The position numbers and the translations under genes are program-made. DNA of 64,000 nucleotides, from positions 434,001 to 498,000 of the forward strand of contig NZ_BNJF01000001.1 of assembly GCF_016587355.1 (NCBI RefSeq), given 5' to 3'. Position 1 is the first letter of the stretch. Each line of letters opens with the position of its first letter. The stretch is from Ktedonospora formicarum. Its GTDB lineage: Bacteria; Chloroflexota; Ktedonobacteria; Ktedonobacterales; Ktedonobacteraceae. This document shows, in pieces, positions 43,913 through 52,884 of this stretch. The notes beneath the pieces were generated by a model. That model saw only the letters and a list, made by a program, of their open reading frames with translations, did not search any database and had not been told where the DNA came from.

Positions 43913-44998
43913 GGCTTAAGTATACGACCAACAAGATGGTACAGCAAGTGCCCCTACAGTATCACGACTAGTAGATATGAGTGTTCAAGTATGAGATTTA
44001 ACCGGCGGGAGGAACGTGGGCCAGTAGAGATCCCCGACTATGCCTGGATGTCGTCAACATTGTGGGAGACCATTCAAATGCTCAATGTCGCACTTACTGC
44101 TCTTAGTTGACTATCTTGGAAATCCATCCTGGCGTCTCCTTGAGATACCTCAGGATGAAACATCAGAAGAAAGGAGACCCTCCTGATGAAATGGATTTTC
44201 TCTGTGACGCGTTGTGTCTACACTTCCTGGTGGCATCTTTTCGATCGGATGGTCCCACTCCGCTGTCTCATGTGAGAAGAGCATGGATCTCGTGGCCCAT
44301 GACTTCAGCCTCACTGTGAAGTAAGGAAGATCGAGTGTCAGGAGCCCGCGTACCTATGGGCTCCTGCGCACCTCCTCTTCGTCGATACAATCCTCTCATC
44401 GAAAACTGCTAGACAGTCCTTTGCCTCGATGGACTTTTATCTGACGATTGCGCTCCTTTTTCTGAGCATGGAAAGAAGGGCAAAACCGCTTCTACGCTTT
44501 CTGGGCCATCGTTCGAATCCTCACTTTTATTTATTTCTTCTCGAAGGAGAGAAAAACTCCTTTGGTGTGAATCACACACATTCAATCTTAGGGAAGAAGC
44601 GAACGCGTATATCTACATAAATCGACAAAATCTACGCGGCAAATCCAACCACCGAACGAACGGTCTCAGGGGAAGCGGCGAGTCCCTGGAAAAAGCTCAT
44701 GACGTGTCAATCAGATAGCTTTGCGGCGCAATAGCTCTCTATTTCAGAATCTCAGTTGAGGTTTTCCACCGGAAGTGACCTAGACCCGCCAAAAATGCCT
44801 GGATTTCGGGGTATTTACCACTTGCCAGTGCTACAGAGCATCACAGTGTCCACTTTGTCTGTATTTGAACGGCATTCATTGGCCTTCATCATTTCGTTGT
44901 CCGCTCTACGATGTGAAGAGAGAAGCGTATATAACGATCACAATGTATTTTTCTCTCATAACGTTTGAAAACAGCCTCACATGTGAAAGGAAAACGCT
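43913..44998. other. Intergenic 1.1 kb, no supported gene
   Basis: Only short frames without motifs. A 9-bp hairpin (CAGGAGCCC with GGGCTCCTG, 44339-44366) is the one clear structure. The T-loop-like GTTCGAATCC near 44512 lacks the stems of a tRNA. Confidence 0.4.
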
Positions 44999-45199
44999 AT
45001 GACTGATTGGGCTTCAATCGTTTCGCAAGTTGCGAATATAGGAGTAGGCCTCCTGACATCACTCTTAGGCAATACTTCTGGCTCGGCTCCTCAGGGTTAT
45101 GCCCAGGGCGATGTCGTGTGGTCGCTAGATCCGAAGACGAATACTGTTTACGCTTACAACAAGAGCTCTCGTTACTCTATATGGGAAACAATTGATTGA
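44999..45199 (+). CDS. Small hydrophobic-start protein, unknown
   Basis: A 66-residue protein behind a good GAAAGGAAAACGCT site. The first third is an amphipathic or membrane-seeking helix (ASIVSQVANIGVGLLTSLLG), then a Gly/Ser linker and a polar domain with TVYAYNKSSRYSIWE. No signal peptidase site is obvious. No family recognised; the helix-plus-linker form recalls small membrane-active or bacteriocin-like peptides but nothing nearby supports that. The next frame starts within its last codons. Confidence 0.45.
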   Translation: MTDWASIVSQVANIGVGLLTSLLGNTSGSAPQGYAQGDVVWSLDPKTNTVYAYNKSSRYSIWETID

Positions 45200-45413
45200 G
45201 AAATACGGTGGCAACAACGGACAACTTACGTGTTCCCTCAGCGTATCTGCGACAAAAATTACCTATTCACCCCAACAGAAAGTCTCTATTTCCACAGCGG
45301 ATCAGACGGGCAAACCTCTACAAGACATAGAAGATGTAGATGCAGTCATCATCACCGTACCCACAAGTATTATTAACAAATGCAGTGATCAAGCGCAAAG
45401 GCATAGCATATAA
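45192..45413 (+). CDS. Possible short protein, secreted-domain-like fragment
   Basis: A 73-residue frame beginning TTG 45192, overlapping the end of the preceding gene by 8 bases. It reads CSLSVSATKITYSPQQKVSI, STADQTGKPLQDIEDVDAVI and ends QRHSI. The beta-rich start resembles pieces of Ig-like or bacterial extracellular repeat domains. It then runs out in a region where a minus-strand oxidoreductase remnant overlaps. Probably a truncated gene or a chance frame. Confidence 0.25.
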   Translation: MIEKYGGNNGQLTCSLSVSATKITYSPQQKVSISTADQTGKPLQDIEDVDAVIITVPTSIINKCSDQAQRHSI

Positions 45414-45763
45414 GGACACACTGATCCATCATCATGGTTGTCCGCCAGGCCATGCTCGATACTATATCGCTGCAATTCACACTGTCACACCGCCAGACAT
45501 GCACACTGCAGACAACGTGTTGCCTCACGCTCCGCTTGCCTGCGCAGATAGCCTTTCTCTATGAGACGGATGTTACGTGCACGCTCCTCATATGGGAGCA
45601 TCACCATCTTTACCCTTGGTTCTACCACCTTATATAGTACTCTATCAATGAGGTTGGGCTTATCAAACGAAGTATCATCACTGACAAGGAGTTGGCTTCC
45701 TGCGTCCCCAAAGAAGTTTGCCTTGACAAGCCTTTTTTTATCAGTAAAATAGTTAAAGTGCAA
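45390..45763 (-). pseudogene. C-terminal fragment of an FAD/Fe-S oxidoreductase
   Basis: Minus strand: KKRLVKANFFGDAGSQLLVS, DDTSFDKPNLIDRVLYKVVE, MVMLPYEERARNIRLIEKGY and EREATRCLQCACLAV. The last block is the cysteine-rich tail joining GltD-like flavoproteins to an Fe-S cluster. A TGA at 45485-45487 interrupts it, and the same frame goes on QCELQRYSIEHGLADNHDDG. Everything upstream of the C-terminal 120 residues is missing. A remnant, with one nonsense codon. Confidence 0.6.
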
Positions 45764-45995
45764 TACTTAAATTAATACTTAGAAAAACTCACACCAGATA
45801 TACAAAGCTACTGGCTTGATTGAACTGAATCAAACGCTTCATCCACGAATGAAACTGCCGTAGTATTGTGTAGAAGAGGATCGTAATCACAAAGACGTGC
45901 TTCGCTTGCTCATTGCTCCCATGGACGTGGAGCATACATAAGAAGATAGGGTAGTCCCTGCATACTACTCGAGACTCTTTCTCAAGGAGGATTAT

Positions 45996-47933
45996 ATGTC
46001 CTGGTTGACATTAAAGAAGGCCTCGCAATGCATCGCCATTTTCTTTCTTTTAAGCCTAGTCACTCTCGCAGTCATATCTCCTTCACAGGCTCTCGCTGCA
46101 AATAGAGGTGTACAAGTCTGGCTTACCACATCCGATCAGAGCAATTTACTAAAACAACAAGCAGACATTCCCTTTTCCAGCAACTCCAATTCAAATCTCC
46201 CAACGATCAGCATAAATGATGCTCAACAATATCAACGCATAACCGGTTTTGGCGCCTCTTTGACGGCATCATCGGCTGTGGTCCTCACTCAATCTCCTAT
46301 TTTACGTGACAAGGTGATGCGCTCTCTTTTTGATCCTCACACTGGTATTGGGCTAAGTTATTTACGCCAACCTATGGGTTCTTCAGACCTTGCACCGCCG
46401 CAAGATACCAGTAAAAACTGGGTCGGGGAGTATACTTACGATGATATGCCAGCCGGACAGACAGATATCACACTCAGCCACTTCTCCATCGCCCAGGATG
46501 ATCGCTATCACATCACATCTCTACTCAAGGAAGCGCTACGCATCAACCCTAAGCTTAAGATTATGGCAACGCCCTGGTCACCGCCTGCCTGGATGAAATT
46601 GCCGGGAAATAGTTGGGGGCACTGTACCAGCTGTGATAACAATCATGATGGCTTTTATAATGAGAGCAATAGCTGGGACAACACTCCCAATGATTACGTC
46701 TCCATCACCTTCAATGGAACACAAATCAAATTCTACGGAGTCGTTGGTACAGATCATGGTATTGGAGCTTTCTCCATTGATGGTGGCTCTGAAACAATGG
46801 TCGATTTCTACTCACCAACCAATGCCGGAAACACGTTAATTTACACGAGCCAAGTCTTGCCCGCAGGACAACACACGCTTAAAGTGCGTGTTACTGGAGA
46901 ACAAAATAGTGACGCACATTGGAATGGCATTAATCCAGATCGCGTTGACATTCTCTCTGGAAGCGACGTTGTCAGTGTCGATGATAGTGTCCAGGGATCA
47001 GGGCTTAATCAGTTCTCCTATGGCGGCTCCGGCGTAGCAAGTATCAATCAGGGATATCTGAATCCAAAATATTACCAGGCCTATGCGCAGTACTTCGTCA
47101 AGTTCATTCAAGCCTATCAGCGAGAGGGAATTCCAATCTACGCCATCACCCCACAGAATGAGCCACAAAATGGCAATTACATGCCCACTATGCTCTTACC
47201 CGCAACTAGTCAGACCACTAACGGGCAGGCTATTGGCAACGAAGCAGATTTCATCATGCACCTGGCAAATGCCTTCCAACACAGCCATGTGGGCACAAAG
47301 ATCCTAGCCTTTGATCATAATTGGGACACACCAGAATATCCAAGCTCAATCCTTCAGAGTCCTGCTGGCAAGTACGTTGATGGCATCGCATTCCATTGCT
47401 ACGGTGGAGACGCCAGCGCGCAAGACCAATTCTACGGTCAGAAGGATATCTATGAGACTGAATGCTCAGGAGGACAATGGGAAAACAATAACAATCCCAC
47501 CTTTGCTGCAACCCTCAAAGCAGTCATGGATTTAGGGATTAACTCGACCGTTCATGGGGCCAAAACGGTGGTACGCTGGGGCCTGGCACTTGATCCTAAT
47601 GGGAATCCACATTTGGATACAAGTGGATCATGTGGCACGTGCCGTGGCGTCGTCTCAATCGCCACAGACGGCACTGTAACCAGAAACTCTGATTACTATG
47701 GTCTGGGGCACTTCAGTAAGTTTGTGGCTCCTGGTGCTACACGCATCGCTTCAACGGTCAACAATAGTACACTCGAAAATGTAGCATTTCGTAACCAGGA
47801 CGGATCTCATGTTCTGGTTGTCTACAACAATAGTTCATCGAACACTACCTTCCAGGTGCAGATTCAGCACAAAACATTCTCGTATACATTGCCCGCTGGC
47901 GCAGCAGCCACTCTCACCTGGGCAGGTAATTGA
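45996..47933 (+). CDS. Secreted glycoside hydrolase family 30 with inserted module
   Basis: A 645-residue exported glycosidase of GH30 (beta-glucosylceramidase-like TIM barrel plus side beta-domain). Residues 1-35 are a signal peptide (IAIFFLLSLVTLAVISPSQA). Barrel markers: RITGFGASLTASSAVVL, YLRQPMGSSDLAP, KIMATPWSPPAWMK. The acid/base Glu389 is in ITPQNEPQNG, and the nucleophile Glu489 in YETECSGG. Between PGNSWG (205) and LNPKYYQAYAQYFVKF (355) lies an insertion of about 145 residues with a jelly-roll-like beta pattern (DYVSITFNGTQIKFYGVVGT, AGQHTLKVRV), like a carbohydrate-binding module. AAGGAGG precedes the ATG. Monocistronic; terminator at 47992. Confidence 0.88.
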   Translation: MSWLTLKKASQCIAIFFLLSLVTLAVISPSQALAANRGVQVWLTTSDQSNLLKQQADIPFSSNSNSNLPTISINDAQQYQRITGFGASLTASSAVVLTQSPILRDKVMRSLFDPHTGIGLSYLRQPMGSSDLAPPQDTSKNWVGEYTYDDMPAGQTDITLSHFSIAQDDRYHITSLLKEALRINPKLKIMATPWSPPAWMKLPGNSWGHCTSCDNNHDGFYNESNSWDNTPNDYVSITFNGTQIKFYGVVGTDHGIGAFSIDGGSETMVDFYSPTNAGNTLIYTSQVLPAGQHTLKVRVTGEQNSDAHWNGINPDRVDILSGSDVVSVDDSVQGSGLNQFSYGGSGVASINQGYLNPKYYQAYAQYFVKFIQAYQREGIPIYAITPQNEPQNGNYMPTMLLPATSQTTNGQAIGNEADFIMHLANAFQHSHVGTKILAFDHNWDTPEYPSSILQSPAGKYVDGIAFHCYGGDASAQDQFYGQKDIYETECSGGQWENNNNPTFAATLKAVMDLGINSTVHGAKTVVRWGLALDPNGNPHLDTSGSCGTCRGVVSIATDGTVTRNSDYYGLGHFSKFVAPGATRIASTVNNSTLENVAFRNQDGSHVLVVYNNSSSNTTFQVQIQHKTFSYTLPAGAAATLTWAGN

Positions 47934-47991
47934 TGCTTATATACTCTCATTCCACGTGATATGGAAGTAGAGGATTTCCCTGCTTTAAGAT

Positions 47992-48025
47992 ACAAGGCCG
48001 CCCAGATATGTGTGGGCGGCCTTGT
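47992..48025 (+). terminator. Intrinsic-terminator-like stem-loop after GH30
   Basis: ACAAGGCCGCCCA pairs perfectly with TGGGCGGCCTTGT (13 bp, 8-base loop), 58 bases past the GH30 stop. It also serves the convergent TetR gene on the other strand. Confidence 0.7.
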
Positions 48026-48085
48026 GTTAATGTGAGAGCCATACTCTAAGGTATCTTGGCACATAAAACTATTGGGTAAGCTATT

Positions 48086-48721
48086 TTAAGGCGCTTCAAA
48101 ATTGCTCATCTCTGTCCTTGAAGGCTGGAAAAGGCGCATGATGATTCGAGCATCGGGAACATAGGTACGAAACTGTTCTGGATCTCTCAATGCCCAGCGA
48201 GTAAGACCATCCAGGCAAGCACTCATTATAGCGACTAATTGATCTGGATCACCCCGCACAATCTCACCGGTCGCCTGACCCTCGACAATCAATTGTCTCA
48301 TTGTCTCTAGCAGACTTTGATAGCGTCTGCTGAGCAATTCGCGTGTTTTCTCTGGCATAGCATCCGCGTCAAGGGCATGATTGAGTAATTGATGAGCTTC
48401 AAGCGCTTGACGCTTTCCGCGAGCTCCCACGATACCCGAAATTAGCTCGTAAAGCCGCTCCCCAGGTGTTCCAGGCATCTCCAACAAACTCTGGAGCCCT
48501 TCAGAAGCTTCTGGGACCATCTGCTTAATCAATTCAGCGAAGATCGCCTCCTTATCAGCAAAGTAGCGGTACGCCAGCCCAAGGCTAATCTGAGCTTCAG
48601 TGGCGATATCCGCTATTGTGGCCTCCATTCCCTTGCGCGCAAAGACAATCCTAGCACTTTCTAGAATTCTTGCGCGCTGAGCTTCGCGAATACGCTGATT
48701 CGCCTCCGGCGTCCGAGGCAT
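48086..48721 (-). CDS. TetR-family transcriptional regulator
   Basis: A 211-residue TetR protein: HTH in ILESARIVFARKGMEATIAD, IATEAQISLGLAYRYFADKE, then a helical ligand domain. An in-frame ATG at 48757 would add twelve residues. I chose 48721 (MPRTPEANQRIREAQRARI), the family's usual beginning. An 8-bp inverted repeat (TTTTCGAT, 17 bases, ATCGAAAA) lies at its start and is a candidate self-operator. It is divergent from the large MalT-like gene and convergent with GH30, so either could be a target. Confidence 0.85.
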   Translation of the reverse strand: MPRTPEANQRIREAQRARILESARIVFARKGMEATIADIATEAQISLGLAYRYFADKEAIFAELIKQMVPEASEGLQSLLEMPGTPGERLYELISGIVGARGKRQALEAHQLLNHALDADAMPEKTRELLSRRYQSLLETMRQLIVEGQATGEIVRGDPDQLVAIMSACLDGLTRWALRDPEQFRTYVPDARIIMRLFQPSRTEMSNFEAP

Positions 48722-48730
48722 ATCTCCCCC

Positions 48731-48763
48731 TTTTCGATAAATGAACGCTTCTTTCATCGAAAA
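48731..48763. promoter_or_regulatory. Inverted repeat near the TetR start
   Basis: TTTTCGAT at 48731-48738 and ATCGAAAA at 48756-48763 form an 8-bp dyad with a 17-base spacer, directly upstream of the preferred TetR start. Confidence 0.4.
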
Positions 48764-48905
48764 TTCTACTATTCCGACCCATCATTGTCAAGCCACCCGC
48801 ATAGTAAATCCAGGATTTAACATACGCCAACGTCAACCTTGTTGAATATGTCAGACATCATTTGCTCCCTTCATATCCAACCGTATGAGGGAGAACATCT
48901 TTTTA

Positions 48906-48934
48906 TTGCCTGATAGAGCCATCTTTGCTATACT
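48906..48934 (+). promoter_or_regulatory. Probable sigma-70 promoter of the MalT-like gene
   Basis: TTGCCT (48906-48911), 17 bases, TATACT (48929-48934), about 60 bases before the preferred start of the regulator. Confidence 0.5.
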
Positions 48935-48996
48935 TGTGCTACATCTATTAGCTAGACTCTATGCGCCTCTTACTCAACACACAGAAAGACCTCTCA

Positions 48997-51900
48997 ATGC
49001 CCAGATATGCTCACACTCAACTTCGCTGGTCTGATGAGGCACAGACTTATGTACTCTTCATTGATGACCAGGAAAGTAATCAGACCCTCACAAGTGATTG
49101 GCTGGAACAAAATAGCTCATTCTCCTTTCACAGCCGTTGGGGTGAGCGCTACACTGTTAGGAAGCAGAAAGTACAACGCGGGAGTAGCTACTGGTACGCA
49201 TATCAACGCCAGCACGGGCATGTTGTGAAGCGCTATCTCGGCAAAGCGACAGATATTACATTCTCTCGTTTAGAGGAGGTCACTCGCCTGCTAGAAAGTG
49301 GAGATGAAGCTGAGGAAGATACATTACTATCAGCACATCCCAGAGAGCAACTCCAATCAGCACCCGACATATCTGGTGCTGAGGCCAGACAATCCTCTGC
49401 TCATACCGAGATCTCCCAGATCCTCCTTACCAAATTATCACCACCACGCCTGCCTGGCTTTCTCCTTGACCGCTCACATCTATTTACTCTGCTTGACGAG
49501 GGTCGCGCAGGCTCTCTCACCCTTCTCTCAGCGCCAGCGGGATTTGGAAAGACAACCCTGGTGCGACAGTGGATGGCAGCACATCGTTCACATCTCGACT
49601 TTCCACCAGTTGCCTGGGTTTCATTGGAGACTGCTGACAATGATCCGCTACGTTTCTGGCGCTATCTCGTCACAGCCTGCCAAATGTTTCAGGTTGATCT
49701 ACAAGCAACATATGCCGCGCTACAGGTATTAACTCCACAGCCTCCTTTCGTATCCACATCTCTGGAAATTATGCTGACAGCTTTACTCAATGCCCTGGCT
49801 CAATGCCCATCGCAGGGCATCTTGGTGCTAGAAGATTATCACCACATCACAGCTCGAGAGATTCAGGATTCGTTCTCTTTTTTCCTTGCCCACCTTCCAT
49901 CCACGCTACACCTGATCTTAATCTCACGTAGTGACCCTCCCTTTTCTCTCGCGCGACTGCGTGCTCAGAGTCTGATATACGAAATACGCGCAGTCGATCT
50001 CCGCTTTTCACAAGAAGAAACAGCTATTCTTCTTCATCACACTCTCCCTTTCGAGCTTTCATCCTCAACCATTCAGCACCTCCATGCACAATTGCAAGGA
50101 TGGGGAGCAGGGCTCCACCTCCTCAAGCACATTCTCCAAAGAAGCACTTCACTGGAAGAAGAAAGACAAGCCACAGCTCTCATTTCGAGGAGCCATACGC
50201 CTTTACAAGAGTATTTTGTCACCGAAGTGCTTGCACTACAGCCAGAACCAGTACAACAATTTGTACTCCAAACCAGCCTTCTCACATATCTGACGGCATC
50301 CTTGTGTGACGCAGTAACTGAACAACAGAATAGTCAGGAAATACTCGCTCAACTTGAGCGCATCAATCTATTTCTCGAACCACTTGACGCGGCTACGCCT
50401 GATCTTCTGCAAGCCTCGCCACAATGGTATCGATATCATACGCTTTTTGCCGAAGCAATGCGTAACGAAGCACATCGGCAATTCAAAGAAGATTACTTGC
50501 GTCGGCTTTCTCTTCGAGCCTCCCAGTGGTACGAGACACATGGTTTCCTGCAAGAAGCGATAGAAGTCGCTTTATCTGCTCAGGAGTACAATCGTGCAGC
50601 AATCTTAATCGCGCGATCCATTGAAGAGCGCACCTTTCCCGGGGAAATACATGAACCCTATACCTTGCGACGCTGGTTAGAACAACTTCCAGAAGCCACA
50701 TTAGAGCAAAATCCGGTTCTCTGCTTGAGCTATGCTATTACTCTTCTATTTCAAAGCACCTCATGGCAGCCTGACCCCTTGACGCTTCCCTTAATAGAAA
50801 GGCTCTTGAATACGGCGGAACACGGCTTCCGCGAGGAGAGCCAGCTATCAAAGCTAGGCGAGCTTTTTGCCTTGCGCTCATTGCTTGCCCTGAGAAAGGG
50901 AGATATGCAAGCTGCAGCCAGAGATGCAGAACAGGCCCTGAGTTGGCTTGTGCAAACACAACAAGCCCTCTGGCGAGGGCTCAGTCTGTGTATTATAGGA
51001 GAAAAATGGAATCAAATGGGTCGGTTCAAGCAAGCTCGCAATGCCTTGCTTGAAGCCTCTACTCTCTGCGAAACTGTTCACAATCACTTCTTCAAGCATG
51101 TTGCTCTGGTAATGCTTGCTCAGGTATGCTTTGAACTGGGAGATATTCAAACAGCGAGTACCTTATTTCGTCAGGCGCTCGCACAAACATGGGCATATGA
51201 GCAATTTCAGATGCTCACTCATTGGCGCTGCGTTGCATTGATTGGCCTAGCAACGCTCTACTATGAATGCAATGAACTGGAAAACGCGTATCAGCACATA
51301 CAGGATGCCATAGTTATCAGCCAATCACACCATCTATTACATCACGAAACGCGAGCGACGCTCCTCCTCAATCGTGTACAACAGGCTCAAAATCAGCATC
51401 TCAACGCCCAACAGACTCTAAGCGCCCTCCTTGAAAAGATACCAGTGTCTTTATCTCAGCACGCCAGGGCAATCCAAGCCGCGCAGGCACAGTTAGCACT
51501 CTCCACTGGCGATCAGATTACCATACAACGTTGGGCAACAGATCACTTGTCACATCATGATCTTTCACAGGAAAGAGAAGAGGAGCTTCTTGTCATCCGC
51601 TGGCTACGGACTCAGGGGAAACAGAAAGAAGCCTCTCTCCAACTTGAGAACTTGCTGGCTATAGCGCAGGAAAAGGAGTTTACGCGTTACATCCTTGAAC
51701 TTCAAGTGGAGAGAATTCTGATTGAGGCTTCCAGAAAACACAAGTCAGAAGCTCAACAGTTATTACTTCAGGTGCTAATGCAGGCTTTTGATAGGAACGC
51801 TATGCGCTTGTTCCTCAATGCAGGGGAGCAGATGGCGGTCCTCTTGCGTTCCATTCTCCCCCAGGTACATGATCAACCACTACAGGCCTTTATTCGCACC

Positions 51901-52158
51901 CTACTACATGCATTTCCAACCCAACAGCAAGATGGCCCGCAAGCGCAAACTGCTTTTCTGGTCGACCCGCTCTCGCCACAAGAAATGCGCGTTTTACGGC
52001 TTCTCGTTCAACACCATTCAAATACATACATAGCCAACGAATTGACCGTTTCAGTCAATACCGTACGTACCCAGGTGCAAAGTATCTTTAGCAAGCTAGG
52101 CGTCCATACGCGTAGCGCCGCCAGTGAAATGGCACGTGACCTCCATCTGATTTCATGA
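48997..52158 (+). CDS. MalT-like LuxR regulator (STAND ATPase, TPR region)
   Basis: A 1053-residue signal-integrating transcription factor. N-terminal 100 residues (TYVLFIDDQESNQTL, YWYAYQRQHGHVVKRYLGKA) form an extra domain I associate with Ktedonobacteria MalT-like proteins. Then a STAND/AAA ATPase (Walker A SAPAGFGKTTLVRQWM near residue 180, LVLEDYHHI as Walker B), a long helical TPR-like region and a C-terminal LuxR HTH (LSPQEMRVLRLLVQHHSNTY, ELTVSVNTVRTQVQSIFSKL). ATG 48997 is preferred over 48961 because similarity begins there (PRYAHT). Target genes unknown; a promoter lies upstream. Confidence 0.88.
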   Translation: MPRYAHTQLRWSDEAQTYVLFIDDQESNQTLTSDWLEQNSSFSFHSRWGERYTVRKQKVQRGSSYWYAYQRQHGHVVKRYLGKATDITFSRLEEVTRLLESGDEAEEDTLLSAHPREQLQSAPDISGAEARQSSAHTEISQILLTKLSPPRLPGFLLDRSHLFTLLDEGRAGSLTLLSAPAGFGKTTLVRQWMAAHRSHLDFPPVAWVSLETADNDPLRFWRYLVTACQMFQVDLQATYAALQVLTPQPPFVSTSLEIMLTALLNALAQCPSQGILVLEDYHHITAREIQDSFSFFLAHLPSTLHLILISRSDPPFSLARLRAQSLIYEIRAVDLRFSQEETAILLHHTLPFELSSSTIQHLHAQLQGWGAGLHLLKHILQRSTSLEEERQATALISRSHTPLQEYFVTEVLALQPEPVQQFVLQTSLLTYLTASLCDAVTEQQNSQEILAQLERINLFLEPLDAATPDLLQASPQWYRYHTLFAEAMRNEAHRQFKEDYLRRLSLRASQWYETHGFLQEAIEVALSAQEYNRAAILIARSIEERTFPGEIHEPYTLRRWLEQLPEATLEQNPVLCLSYAITLLFQSTSWQPDPLTLPLIERLLNTAEHGFREESQLSKLGELFALRSLLALRKGDMQAAARDAEQALSWLVQTQQALWRGLSLCIIGEKWNQMGRFKQARNALLEASTLCETVHNHFFKHVALVMLAQVCFELGDIQTASTLFRQALAQTWAYEQFQMLTHWRCVALIGLATLYYECNELENAYQHIQDAIVISQSHHLLHHETRATLLLNRVQQAQNQHLNAQQTLSALLEKIPVSLSQHARAIQAAQAQLALSTGDQITIQRWATDHLSHHDLSQEREEELLVIRWLRTQGKQKEASLQLENLLAIAQEKEFTRYILELQVERILIEASRKHKSEAQQLLLQVLMQAFDRNAMRLFLNAGEQMAVLLRSILPQVHDQPLQAFIRTLLHAFPTQQQDGPQAQTAFLVDPLSPQEMRVLRLLVQHHSNTYIANELTVSVNTVRTQVQSIFSKLGVHTRSAASEMARDLHLIS

Positions 52159-52187
52159 CTTTGTGACGACTTCCCACACCTGAAGGC

Positions 52188-52360
52188 CTGTCTTTTATAC
52201 ACATTTAACAAACTGCTAGAATGGAAAGATGAACCCACAAGACCTCCTAGGCCCAGCATGCTGGGCCCAAAAGACGTTCGGGCCGGCCAAACTCAAGGAT
52301 ATTCGGCGAACAGGACGAGCCGTCAAAGTCGCTCGTCGCCTGGCATGGACTAAACACTAG
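52188..52360 (+). mobile_element. Tn5/IS50-like (IS4 family) end and transposase N-terminus
   Basis: The end CTGTCTTTTATACACATTT at 52188-52206 matches the Tn5 mosaic end at 17 of 19 positions. Twenty-two bases on, ATG 52229 opens a 43-codon frame: CWAQKTFGPAKLKDIRRTGR, AVKVARRLA, the same pattern as Tn5 transposase (WA..F..A.L.D.RRT.R.V). It stops at 52358; the catalytic part is gone. Confidence 0.8.
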
Positions 52361-52884
52361 ATGAGGATGTGAAACTGTTTGTGCTTCTAGAAGCTGAGCA
52401 ATACTTTCATTCTTCCACCTTCTTCTATTACTTTATATTTGACACCTTGAGCATCGGCAATGCTGCATATTTGCTCATCAATTGGCCCTCTTCACTTTTA
52501 TAAGTCCCTTCCTCTATATATCAACTGGCCCTGGAATCTGCGCTAGGAACCTCTTATTCTCCTTTTGTGGTAGCCTTTGCCGCCTTCCTCCTGTGAGTAC
52601 CGTAGGCGCGGGCAGGCATCCACGTGAAGGATATCGTAGAGTATGACATGCCTCTGGTCATGCCGGGTGGGGAGGTCCTTGACAAGCGAGCAGTAAAAAT
52701 GGTACTTTTCTCTGATTAGAGCACTATATATAGTGGCGTTCAACAACAATGATTTATAACGTTATGTTGTAACGACGATTTTTATAGTTGCGAAGGTCGT
52801 TCCTCGATCTAGTAAATATTTGATTATTTGGGTATTCTAATTGGCTATTTATAGTTTGCGATTTTGGAACTAAAGGAGTAGGAC
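52361..52884. other. Intergenic 520 bp
   Basis: No supported gene. The last 150 bases are AT-rich and hold the upstream region of the ATP-grasp gene. Confidence 0.45.

Noticed and set aside
44500..44530. GTTCGAATCC, a tRNA T-loop-like string
   Set aside because: No complementary T-stem, acceptor or anticodon arms can be folded around it.
44600..44900. Possible riboswitch or structured leader
   Set aside because: No recognisable aptamer consensus and no coding gene directly downstream of it.
45816..45833. TTGATT-N6-AATCAA dyad upstream of GH30
   Set aside because: Arms of 6 bp are expected by chance in AT-rich DNA and no regulator is linked to it.
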